DNA from: Pycnopodia helianthoides
Taxonomy: Eukaryota > Echinodermata > Asteroidea > Forcipulatida > Asteriidae
Assembly (NCBI GenBank): GCA_032158295.1
Contig: CM063256.1
Location: 4,326,034 to 4,390,033, forward strand
Direction of reading: 5' to 3'
Length of the DNA stretch: 64,000 nucleotides
Below are positions 20,617 to 33,500 of the stretch, piece after piece. A model generated the notes under the pieces. That model had not been told where the DNA came from, made no database searches, and saw only the letters and a list, made by a program, of their open reading frames with translations. A program made the translations under genes and the position numbers. Position 1 is the stretch's first letter. Each line of letters begins with the position of its first letter.

Positions 20617-22483
20617 CACTATAGTATAGATTCGACACCCGTTTCGCTCACCAGCACCTTTATAAAAATCAGTAAATTTACCGAGAAAACATTGAATACG
20701 AGAACGAATTAACTCACCCAACTCTTCTATCACGTCAACGGAGTCCTGTGATGCATTTGTGTTGTTGTTTCCGAAGTACCTGCGGTGATTGGGGCCGTTC
20801 TTATGTGTATTTGTGTCTTCCGCGTGTACATGCGATGGCGGAGTCCATTTTGTATTAAATTGGCCCGCCGCAATTTACTGCTCATGCGCATTGACAGATA
20901 TGGATGCCAACTTTTGACCAAATGAGGGCGCTTTTATCAGCTAATCTCCTTACAGTTCATCTTATTTTGACTGCCAGTAGTCCCTACGTTGTTTTCTGGT
21001 ATCAATGGCAAAAAAGGACAACAAATATAATACAAAAAACGACAAACCAGTTAGTTTACCAGCTTTACATCACGTTGATTTGGTTCACACACAGTCACCC
21101 TCACACAGTCAAATTTATACTGCTCATTTTGTTCATGAGTCTTAAGTAAGTTATATACGTATAGGGCTAGGGGATCAAGCAGTAAATGAAGCACATTCCC
21201 TTTTAGAAACAATGGACTCGGCTTGATGTGCCCTGGCTTAGGCTCCATCAGTTGATTTGAAAACATGCGCTTTTGGTAGGGGGCTTCAAACAGGCTAACG
21301 GCCTAAGCCAGAGCAATAAAAGGTCTGTGAAAAGGTGTGTAGGCTAAAAAATTAATGGCTATGAAATAATATGTAGGCCTATACTTATTGGACTCTAAAA
21401 ATGATGCAAAGAAGTATGTGCCAGCCCTATAGACTAGAGTTGCTCCAAGTACGTTATTCGCATAAATTTTGAATGTCTTTGTTATCGCGCATAAAAAATA
21501 TTTTGTGTACAATTTGGTCAATTCATTTTTGTCCCTCTTTATGAAGTAGAACTTTCCGAAATCAGTTAATAAATTTGCTATGAAAAAAGATAAGTGCGAC
21601 TAAGAACATACCAAAGTCCACTACAAGTTTTATTGAACCAAAATTTGGTGAAATATTCCCACACACTTTTGGAGGGAAATCATACTGTGCAGAATAATTG
21701 TTAAATATGCCATGTTCAAGAAACTTTGGTAAAGACTTTGGTAACAACCCTTCCTAAGAGAAAGTGTATGAAGAACCTGAATATTCCCAGGCTTGGACAC
21801 ACAGTGACTTCTCTATATTCCGACATCCCGATGTTCCGACTAACCTACCTTCTGAAAAAAAAACTTGTGGTTAGACGCTAGGATAAGGGTTAGGGTTGGG
21901 GTAAGGTTAGGATTAGGAAAATACACTAGGGGTGACAGAACATAGAGGTGTCGGAACATGTGTAACCGGACACACATAAGATTCCATCCACATAGCAGGT
22001 AAGGAGAGTATGGGCCTTTGGGCTGTGGTGTATAATGGAGAAGCATTTAATAAATGTGTGCCACACACTGGAGAAAGAAACCAAATGACAATTGGAACAA
22101 AAGTTATTTTGTGAAAGCTTTATTGAAATGTACAACAAGATGGTACTGATCTGAATACACTCTCTCAAACCATGACATCAAATTTGGATTAACCAATGGT
22201 TAAGAGAATTTAACATCCAGGCTATGAAAACAGCAACATTGTCTGTGTCCACATATGCAGGGTTGATTTCCAGGCTAAAACCAGCCATGTTAATACATGA
22301 TTCTTCTGATCAGATATCTTGAAAAAAGAGATGACAAATCTTAAAAGAACCGACAAATCCTAAAAGAGATGACAATTTTTGTTGGGATAAATGTATTATT
22401 CCAAAATATTTTGTTGTACCTTCCCTGTAAACTAAATAGAAAACTTTTCTCCGATGAACTTCGGACGGCATACTAAAATGTGC
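20617..22483. other. Intergenic stretch with no gene seen
   Basis: AT-rich sequence. No reading frame here resembles a protein and no repeat family beyond simple sequence is obvious. 21865-21925 contains an irregular GGTTAGG-type run. Confidence 0.4.
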
Positions 22484-22795
22484 TATAGACCTTTCTATTG
22501 CAACGTCACAGCCCGAGTTTTTGCCAACCGAGATCGGAAAACTATAGAAAGCCATTAATGCAAAACAAAAACGGATAGCCACAGTTTTTAACAATGTTAC
22601 ACAAATATTCAAAAATGGTGTTGAATTTGTTGGAAACAAAGCAACCAATCATGAGAAGATCTTAACTTAATTGGAAGTTTGCAGAAAATGTTGAATTGTG
22701 TTGAAACATCTGTTAACACGATTGAGTGTTCTGCTAACATTCGGCCTTCCATGCCAACCAGCGCAGTTTGTTTATCAACAATGGAAAGGTCTATA
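22484..22795. mobile_element. MITE with TATAGACCTTTCTATTG ends
   Basis: The inverted ends TATAGACCTTTCTATTG and CAATGGAAAGGTCTATA differ by one base. The interior matches 7005-7283 over most of its length. It is 312 bp with no coding capacity. Confidence 0.75.
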
Positions 22796-22924
22796 TCGCT
22801 GACCAACTGCCATATGCATCTCCACTCCCCCTCCCCCAAGCACACACACACCGGTTTTTCTTCAACTGAAAGTCTAAAGCAGCGTTTCTATTTTAATTTT
22901 TATTTTATCTGCCTGCATGCCATT

Positions 22925-23090
22925 AGACCTTATGCATTGACATCATCACGCCGCCATCTTAGAGGTAAAACAATGATGCACCAATGGAATACACTTGCAC
23001 ACCTGGCGCACAGAGTGGGCCGATGAGTAACCTTCTTTTAAACCCTAGCTGAGGGCGCTCTACTCAAATAACGTTACGTGCATAAGGTCC
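22925..23090. mobile_element. MITE with GACCTTATGCATTGAC ends, copy 1
   Basis: The left end AGACCTTATGCATTGACATC and the right end ACGTTACGTGCATAAGGTCC are imperfect inverted repeats. Shared interior words (GCCATCTTAGAGGTAAAA, GAGTAACCTTCTTTT, GAGGGCGC.CTACT.AAA) recur at 25579-25751 and 38051-38209. Confidence 0.75.
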
Positions 23091-23336
23091 ATAACAAACT
23101 TAAAAAGAAGAGGGTTGTGCTAGACAATACCTAAATAGATAGATTTAATACACATAAATAAACAAATTAGAGATGGCCAATATTATAACAAATTTATATA
23201 CCAATGCAAATACAGATGACTCTATAATACACAATATACACCACTGCATGCCTTGGACTTCACACGGCAATGGGTGAATGCCAAAATTTCCTTGGCCAAA
23301 TTCAATTGAGCTGGTAAACACAGGCTATTGCTTAAC

Positions 23337-23695
23337 AGGGGACTGTCGTTATGATCATAGCAGGCCTGTGGCTGTACATGGAATAGACTCTCCCATGAAA
23401 TAAAATTGCACATTGCTGGTGGGCAATATGAGGGAACATCACACATTTTTGTAAGGGGCCAATGCATATGCGTCTACCTACACAAATGTAGTGTACATAT
23501 ATATGGCGTTTGCCCACCAAGAATGTGTGTACTGTAATTGGCATATTTCATGGGCAGGGCTAGTTATGAATACTCACCTTGTTACTGCACATGCATGCTG
23601 TCCATAGATCTGATACGTCCAGCACACATGCGTAACTGGTGAGTTCATAATTCCATGCACAGCCACAGACCTGCTATGATCATGACGACAATAGA
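23337..23695. mobile_element. MITE with GCAGGCCTGTGGCTGTACAT ends
   Basis: GTCGTTATGATCATAGCAGG plus CCTGTGGCTGTACATGGAA at the left returns in inverted form at the right (CCATGCACAGCCACAGACCT, GCTATGATCATGACGAC). The compact relative at 44733-44931 shares these ends. Confidence 0.7.
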
Positions 23696-24582
23696 GTCCA
23701 GGACAAAAACTAGCACAGAATCAGCTATGAGAGTATAACATTCCACAATAATTTGTCTGATAACACATTTTCACTAACCATGAAGTTTCACCCCCTTCTA
23801 ACCCCCCCCCCATAAAAAAAAAAGCAAAAATGGCACATCATGCATTACAACTGAAATCAAGTAGATTTTAATGAATGCACTTTTCCAATACACAATGATG
23901 TAAAATCTTCTTCTGATATTGAAATATACAGGTTTGCAATGGGTGTACTATCCCAATAACCAATTATGTACCAGTTCATTGACACTCAATAGTAATTTGA
24001 TCTCCTAATGAATGGATATGCAGGCTTTTACTGAATAAAATTTGAGCTGATTTATTTGATGTTTTGAACATTTAAAAAAAAATTTGTTAAACTCTTTAAT
24101 TTCAATCAAAAGTGGACAGAAAAGGTTACCTGCCTTTCTCCGTCCAGTTTCTAATTGAAATTTGACAGTAATCAAAAACTTAATAGTTCTAATCAACTCA
24201 AACTATTATGAGTATAAGCCTGCATGTCAAATGGGTTTCAGGTACCTAAACAAAATTACAACCATTGGAAAAACTGATGTGATGTTAGATAACTGGTACA
24301 CTATTGTGTTTCCTGTCTTTAGTCAAAGCCGACATCATTTGCAAGTCACCTACATTTGACCTTAGCTTTCTTAAGTTTCGGTCACACTTAGCAGAAATGA
24401 AATGTTATCATCTCCCATAAAGAGATCACCAGACTTCCATATAAATAGATTTAATTGTAAAATATGAAGTGGTTGATTAGTATGTTATCTTTCTTGTCAA
24501 AGCAGCAGATACAATCCTGCACAGATTAGTCTGGTAGCTGACGCAAATACTTCCAGGTACACTAGTATCTGCTCATGGATTC

Positions 24583-27500
24583 TCAGGGAACGGGTGCCAG
24601 GGAGTCAGACCCAAATGTAGCTTCAAAGTGTTTAACGTACTGCTCGCAATGTTCACCTATCATAGAAACAAATAAGAGAATACAATGAACAAAATGTCAA
24701 TTTTAGATGTGGGAGGATACCCCAACTGTGGGAAAACCTATAGAATTAGGTTAGGGACTGAAAATCCAATCTACCACCAAAGATTTGAACCAGGATCCAC
24801 AGAGGTGAAAGGCAGGAAAGAAATCACTCAGCCGACCTGAATGACCAATCGTTTGATTGGCTTTGTATGACTACGGCACTGTGCCAGCGTCCGATATAAT
24901 GGTGTTATGTTGTGAATGCATATGAACTGTGCACAGTCAACCCTTAACACTGAGTGATCCTTCAATTATGTTATGTAAATTATGTTGCTTGGCATGGCAG
25001 AGACTACCTACCAAAGTGCAATGCAACATACATGTACAATGCTAAAGATGGAACTTTGCTTCCCCCAAATCAATGTGTTGAACAGTATTTTCTGCTCAAA
25101 GCATAAGTGTTTTCAAAAAACTACAGGCATACATGTGTGTAATTTTATCAACACATCTAATTAGCATAATTAACCAGCCAATAATGCTTTCATATTGTTC
25201 CCCATATCTACACAAAAGGCTCTCAAAATAAGCACCAGGATTTGTTGTCCTCTTGTGAGAAAAATATGAGTTTGTGTTCACCGTGAATCGTAACACTTCA
25301 GCTGTAACCCACGGTCGATAATCTGCCATGGTATGCTGGAATCTTGGGATGCTCGCACCTACCTCCCATTGAGCCGAATAAAGCCTCTCTATTCTTGTAA
25401 GCCACATTTGTATATCAAAAGGAGAAAAGTCTGGAATCAAATTTTAGTCTTAAATTGGGATCACAATTACCCCTTCAAAAAGGGAGATTACAAGCATGAA
25501 TTCCAGCACTCCATCCCACTTTGTTTGGGGTAGCTGAAGCATAGCATGGGAAGTGCATGCCTTTACACGCCACACAATATACCTTATGCATTGACGTCAT
25601 CAATCCTGCCATCTTAGAGGTAAAAAGGTGGCGTAACAATGGAAAACACACATCTAAGTACGCGCAGCGCATAGAATCGGCCAATAGTATTTTTCTCTTG
25701 ACCTCTAGCCGAGAGCACCCTACTCAAATGACGCCATGTGCATCAGGTCTATGAAAAGTCATATTGAATATACACGCCAGCAGTCCGACTGATCCCGTAA
25801 AAAATAGGAGCACTCCAAAGTTGTTCCAGGCGTAAAATATAATAATATTGTTTTCCAGTTCGGAAAAGTTATGGCAAAGACGTCATGCGACATGAAGTGG
25901 TTAACACGTTGACTGCCGCCTGCGAGTATATTCAGAGTAACAGGTGTAACGGATTCTGCCACTACGAGTATACTCGTAGAGAATGAAAGGGCTTTGTATT
26001 GTTATTTAAATACACTGGCATCACTGAGCACGCAACATATACGCTTCTGGCAGTGGTGAGGACATGGCATCCTTAGAATGTGTATGTTCAATTTTTTGTT
26101 TGTATAGTACCTATTTGGCATGCAAACATGCGCTCCGCACTTGGCAAATGGAAACGCCCTACAAATATATGACCCGCAGTCAACATGTTAACAGGCAAAC
26201 AGCTGCCTTTTTGATATCTCACCTTGCACAAACTGTGGATTACTCCTTAGCCTAATGTTCCTCTGCTCAAAGAATTTAAAGACCGTATAGAAGAGCATGT
26301 TGTCCGCTGTGCTCATTGCCGCATCCAGGAACTTCCTGGCCGAGGCATTATCTGCTCCTCCTACACTACGCAGGAATCTCAGAGCTGCTAAGAGTTGATT
26401 CTTGGAGAGCAACACCTCAATGATCTCTTCATTGGCTGTAGATACTCTCTGAACAAGAGTCAAACGACCAAATGATTTAAATATAATCAACAAACTAAGG
26501 TGTTGTGGCAACATTTTGATACAATTGGGATCACATTGGTTTTACAGTGTTAGCTTTTCCCTACCTTTGACTTCATACACCCTCCCTCATCACCACTGCC
26601 CATTTTTCCATTTTCACATTATTTCCAGATTGTACTTCCATCACTTATTTCTATTATACTGACTGGATAGCATTTGGGTTTGCTCGTTTAAGTCAGTGGA
26701 CGCCATTTTGAAACTCGCACGATAGCACATTATCAATGAATGCCAGGCATTGCTTGTTTCAAACTTTCAAATGAAGTATACAATGAATAACATAACATTG
26801 TGGGCATAAACAGTCAAGTATTCCACAGTACTTATTCGGAACTTTCAACATTTCATTGTGCACATTCTCTCATGTAGGAATGTTCCTGCAGTTTGGAACA
26901 ATGCGTGGTCCACCGGAACGCTCTGGCAGTCCAATGGATTGCGGGCAAATGCCAACGGGAATGTTCTTTTATGCCTAGAGTGTACCTGACTTATCTTGCA
27001 TTTGGACATCTTGCTTTCCAATTTAGGAAACCTTTGGATACCCTATTTCTAGATCCTGGCGAATACTATGTTCCCAGACAACATATTTTACTTCCTTTTG
27101 GGGTGCTGTCAAAATTAATCCTGGACAGGTAGTCGGATAACAAGTTTTTTTATGTTGAATTCTTGTTGGATATCCGTCAGACCGTATTTTTAAGAGAGAC
27201 ATGGTTTTACTCGCAGAAAGGCACAGTTTGACTGGCTGATTAAATGTAGTATAAACAGAATTGCAGTTTTGGAGCAATCTGGAAGGTTTGGAGGTCGTTG
27301 TATTTAACTAAGATGTGTAGCGTATATGAGTTGATTATAGTGAGCCGTGTAGAGAGCCCTTGCTTGTTTTCCAGTACATAGCGATCTATGTTTCTGCGGT
27401 TATAAAAAATGTAACCCCAGGCACTGTGAACTTCTCCCATGGTTTCTCGAACACCAATTTCAAACAAGGTGGATTAACAGCGGATAAAAAACCATGTCCT

Positions 27501-30500
27501 GGATGGAACTTATCCGCTGGTTGTCCTGAACTAATTATGGCAAGGTTCCTCACCTTAAGCATGTCCAGAGCCAGTTGATGGGCTGGTGGATAGCAGCTCT
27601 CTAGGGAGAGGAGCAGGCAAGCAATAGGCTTTGAGTCACTCAAGACATGGTACTGAAGGAATTGATGTAGCTGTAGAAGCAGTTATGGTGGACTAACGTG
27701 TTGATCACCAACTCATACAAGAAATGCTAGATGGTGATTAAATATAAACAATACGTGTAAAAATCACTGACGAACAATGCCCCTGCACCATAGAGCTATA
27801 TATATTGACTAGAGCGCTAACACCCCGTTATACACGCACTAAGGTTTTGAAGCCGTGTGGGCGCATCCATGTTTATGTACAAACCAATACAAAAGCTTGA
27901 AATTTTGTACGGCAATTGTACGGCTATTTGCATGATAAAGCGTTTGTTCTTTTCTATGAGTCATCGAACCAAATATGCAGCAAATGAGAACGCACAATCT
28001 GCTAATGAGCGTACAAACTGCGAGCGTCATGTGCGTCATGTTTAACATGTGCGTTTGCGCGTATACGTTTTTTTTTTTGAGTTCGTCATTCTTGCCGGCA
28101 TATTGTGTATCCTTGAAGCAGATTTCGTTTTTTTCCCCATGACATCTTGAAGCATTGAATCCTCCCAAACAAGGCTTTAGTTCGACTCAGCATTTTTCCT
28201 AAGAAGTAAGTAACAACATCAGAGAATCACCTACTACATATTTTTTTAAGACATCACTAAAATCACCTGTTTACAAGAGCAATGATCGTTAGATTAAATA
28301 TGGCGCGTACGTAAGCGCGCACGCCGAATGCAAAATTTTCGCGGCCATGTGTGCTCTCTTAAAATTAAAATCGTTCCGTAGTCACGCAACACATCAAACA
28401 TGTCTGCGCCCAGGGTGGCTTCTAAACGCAGAGCAAGTTAGCGCTCTAGTCAATATATATAGCTCTATGGTAGTCACGCAACACATCAAACATGTCTGCG
28501 CCCAGGGTGGCTTCTAAACGCAGAGCAAGTTAGCGCTCTAGTCAATATATATAGCTCTATGGTAGTCACGCAACACATCAAACATGTCTGCGCCCAGGGT
28601 GGCTTCTAAACGCAGAGCAAGTTAGCGCTCTAGTCAAATATATTTAATAGCCTATTGCCCTGCAACATATATTGTATATTTCTCAAATCATATAAAATCT
28701 TCTCCTCGTAAACTCCGGTCTTACAATTCTAACCTCCTTATTGAGCCCATATCCAAACATTTATGGGGAGACCGATCTTTCTCAAATGCTGTGCCACGCC
28801 TATGGAACAAATTGCCATCACAATTAAAATTATCTATTTCTTTAACCCGATTTACAAAAAACCTAAAGACTCATCTTTTCAATCAAGTATTTGAGAAATG
28901 GTTTGTTTAAACCTGTGTTGTTTTTTTGAAGTTTTTATTTGTATTTTTCTACTACATGAATTGTATTCTGGATTTTTCTAAGCTTAGGCCCAAGTTTCCT
29001 ATTAGATTATTGTACATGTATATTGTTATTGTTTGTATTAGTGCAATGAGCACATTTGTGGGTTTGTGCGCTTTATAAGTTTTCATTATTATTACATAAA
29101 ACAGGAACATTCCCTTCTGGACAAGCAATCCAGCCATTAACTGGCATCTTTACAAAACAAAAAATAATTTTCAAGAAAACTGAGCCAAATTTCAAGGCTT
29201 ATTACCCTGCAGACGAGTGTCGTCCATGTTGAGAAAATCAACACTTCTGACAAAGAATGGGGAACCACCCATAAGTCTGTAATACATTGCATTGAAAACA
29301 CCGGGCACAACACTCCGCTTTGGAGTACTGTTCTCTCATTACCTGAACAGGAATCTGAAAATGATTGAGTGACCTGATGTATTCCACCAGCACAGCGACC
29401 ACAAACTTGTACTTGATATCCTTCCTCTCTGCTACTGGCGTCAGGACATGGGTGTACATGTCAGATTGATCAATCACAATCTTCCTGGTGAAGGGCTGTC
29501 TACCGGAGGCCGCAACCGCTTTGGCTACAGCACCACCCTCAAAATTCTGCTCCACAACAACACAACAACAACAAAAAAAGACTTTAGATCATGTGTTTTG
29601 AGGAAACAAAAGTGATCAAAGAATAAAAAAATTTAGAAGAAAAAATGCTCATTAGCCTCTTGAGACATGGGATATATTTGTAGAGCTGCTTAAGCACAAA
29701 AAGATGCCCAACAAAATTATGCTTACCAGCCTAAGGTTACCAGCCAAACTACCGTACCATTTGTGACTGGTATCTTGCTAATTTCTGCTTAGCAAAACAA
29801 ATGCCAAGCAGTAATTTTCTGCTTAAGCAGCTCTATGAATGGTGGACAGAATGATGGCCATGGTGGACAGATACATTATAGAAGGGTGCCAGTGGCTCAT
29901 CCAAGGGGAGGCTTGGGGCCCTCCAATGGCCAGCCGATTAAAACGTAATTCATAGAAAGAAAAATAAAAAGGGTAGGGGATGGAACACCCCAGAATTCTG
30001 GTGTTCTGTATTAGTGTTTCATTTTGTATTTTACTTGAGCTGATTTGCTTGATCATAACCCATGGACTCAGTTGTATAATCTAAATGTGCAAAAAATCTA
30101 GCAGTTTAATCATGCATGTGGCAGGCATGAGAATCTTTTTCCGGATTTCCAGATTTTTCGATTGCAAATATGTGGTCTCCGAGTTCAGTGTGAATTTGAT
30201 ATAACATTTGGGGGGTAGGGTGTGGTGGTTTACCTGTATATTTCGCTAATCTCTCATCAGAAATTGTAAGTTAACTTTTGCAATAATCATATCGCAAAAC
30301 GACAAGAATGGCACGTTAACAATTGCCGCCCGGCTTCCATGTGCATCGCGTGTACGTGCAGCGAGTTAAATGGAAATGTGTAGACTTCTCTCATTCCCCG
30401 CTTCACTCAAGGTGCGATTTATTAATTGTTTGAACGTATGTTTACTGCTGCAGCAAAGGAACATGTGTGGAGACTTTGATAAGTCTACTGACAACAATGC

Positions 30501-33500
30501 ACGATGTTTTGTATTAATGCGCGCGCATTGTTAGTCTTGTTTGAGTTGTCAGTACGCACCTTTATTGGCAAAAGCGCAAGTGTTTAACGGCCGGAGATAA
30601 CTTTATGCATTGACCTATGACCCAGGAGAAACTTTGAGATGATGTGTGTGATGTCGAGTCCGACGCACGTGTGTGGAGATTCGATGACGTCTGCATTTAC
30701 CGTTAAGTCCCACATTTTTGGTGAGCTTTTTCAGATAAGATAGGTCAAGCATTTTTTATGATTTCCTCATTGTTCTTTGATTATTTTCCTCCTATTAACT
30801 CAACCCTGGTCCCACTATCGCCTCGGGGGTTCTTTGAGTGAGGCGCTGATGCCTGGGTCACGTTGCCCAATATCCAGACATTGCCCAAAATCCGGACATG
30901 CAGTTTTTAGCGTTAGACTTTTCCCGATTTTTTCTCTGGACGAAATGGATTTCTGGATTTTTCATCATCGCCGATTCTCATGCCTGATGTGGGCAATCTG
31001 AAATATGAGACACTCAAGCATGGAACCCAGCAAAAGAGGCATCAAGTCATAGAGCAACTGGTACCCTCTAATTCTTCTTAGATCTTGCTACGTATTAAAC
31101 TGTATGCAGCTAGGGTGACAACATAAGGCATGATAAATTTGAAGTGCAATCGGGTGAAAATACTTGTATCTTTGACACGCACAGGCTTTGAGTTCTTGAA
31201 GGTTTTTATGAAGTATTGTGCACAAAGAAGTCACTACTGGAAGCCAATCAGTGCTGTGGTGCTGTGTCTCCCTTCCAGGGCCCAATTTCATAGAGCTGCT
31301 TAAGCAGAAAATATTGCTTAAAAACATTCTGCTAAGCATCAATAAGCAGGATACCAGTCACAGATGCTACATGTGACATGGTATTTGAGCTGGTAACCTT
31401 TTTCTGGTAAGCATAACTTTGTTGTGCTTAGCTTGTTTTTGTGGTTAAGCAGCTCTATGAAATTGGGCCCAGGGGTTAGTGACGAGAGGGTCAATATGAA
31501 GCGCTGCCAATTCGAACAAGGCTACAATAGTCTGGGGCCATGTCCGAATAGGCGCCAAGGCTACAGCTACGGCCGGATCACTGAAGTATAGGACATCCTT
31601 AACAACATCATTAGCAACAGTTATAGCTGTAGCCCTATCCGCCAATTCAAATACGTCCTATACCAACCTGAGATGCAGACTGTTCCTCCTCTAAGAATGT
31701 CCTGTAAACCTGGTTGAGTTTATCAAACATCCTGGCTATGATGGATAAACTGCACTGCTGACCTGGTAACAACACTGCAGAACACAATCACAACACTCGG
31801 TTCAAATACAAGTCACACAGCTTTGCCTTTCTGTTTGCCAATAATACTAAACACTAGTTCTTACACAGCGCTTTATCTACGAGCGTCTCAAAGTGCAACA
31901 AAGAACAACAAATGATCCTCTACAAATTAGCCACCAAAGATCAAGTGGCCAGGACTAATCACATCATAGACTGGGACGGGACCTAAAATTTAGAGAGAAA
32001 GGAAGATAAAAAAGCACCCTGGATAAAAAAATCCATCTGGATGTAAATTTAACCGGGAAACAGCAGTCATGAACTGAGATGAGGGCACCTACAATCTCAG
32101 TCACGTTTACGATCCACTGATCACACCCACAACCACCTCGAGCATCAGGAAACCGACCACTTCCGGTCAGTTTTTAGCAAAGTTCCACCAGCTGCCGAGC
32201 ATCAGTTGAAAGAAGCTGGCTGTCAACCAGCAAAACCATCAGTAGAAAAACACAAGAGTTTTTGAGCATCTTGAAATTGTGGTCTTGCCAAAAAGGAAAA
32301 ACCACCATTAATGTATCAAAAGCTTAGTCAAATTTTTTTAAGACTTGTTTTTAAAGACTTTGAATTATGAGACCCATTTACGTAGCACATTTGCAGGTTT
32401 ACAAAGTGCTGCGGCGCATTCAGCAGCCACTACCAGAAACACCGGGGCAAACCCCTTCTCTTAGTGGTAAGTGTAACTGGTTTCTTTTAACTAAGAATGC
32501 TTTGGAGGATATGGGAGGGTCTCTAGCTAAAGACAAAAGGGGGTTGGGTTTAATACTCAAAGTATAAATCATATTGCCCACCTTGCTTGCAGACAGACAA
32601 GATGACCTTCTTACTCTCTCTCCTTAACAGCAGGAAGTCAATCAGACGACACTTCAAACAATAAAAATATAAGTCAACATTTATACAGCATTCACACATT
32701 TTTTTTAAGTGTTCATTATTTTGTTCTACAGGTATGCGGAGCTTTGACTGAATTACAAGACCCATTTATTTACGTGTCACCATGTAACTGTTTACAAGGT
32801 GCTGTGTCGCAATCTGCATACACCTGAAAACACCGGGGCGAACCCCTTCTCTTAACGAAAAGTGTACTGGGTCCTTTTACGTGCATTACAAGAACACACA
32901 GGACCTATGGCTTTACATCTCATCCGAAGGACAAAGCAATAATGGTGTCTTGCTTGAGGACACAAGTGTCCTGACCGGGATTCAAACCCACACCCAGAAA
33001 CACCAGAGCTAGAGTCCAGTGCACTTGACTGCACGGCCATGAAACGCCACTGGATTTGCAGAACTACATTTGCATCAAGGAAAATTTCAAATAAATAATT
33101 AATAGTATTTATTATTTTCTTTAATTATTTCTTGTAATGAAACCAAGAGACCATCAAAAGCCATTATTACTGTAACCAGTAGGCCTGACGATACTAGTAA
33201 AAAGAAGGAAGAGGAAACGCCCAAGTAGGGACTGGAAACCCAAGTAGGGACTGGAAACCCAATCCACATCCAAGGCGGGAATCGAACCGGGGACCACAGA
33301 GGTGAAAGGCAGAGTAAGACACCATTACAAAACCAACCTTACACTTGCTGATAACAACCAATCCTACATTAGCTTTCATAAACTCCTCACCTTGTCTGGG
33401 ATCATTGTAACCAGAGGCTCAAGCCTGAGATGGACATGCCACAAGCAACCCAAACGGGCGTCAATCACTGTATTGGGCTGGAATACTACCCAGTTGGGTG

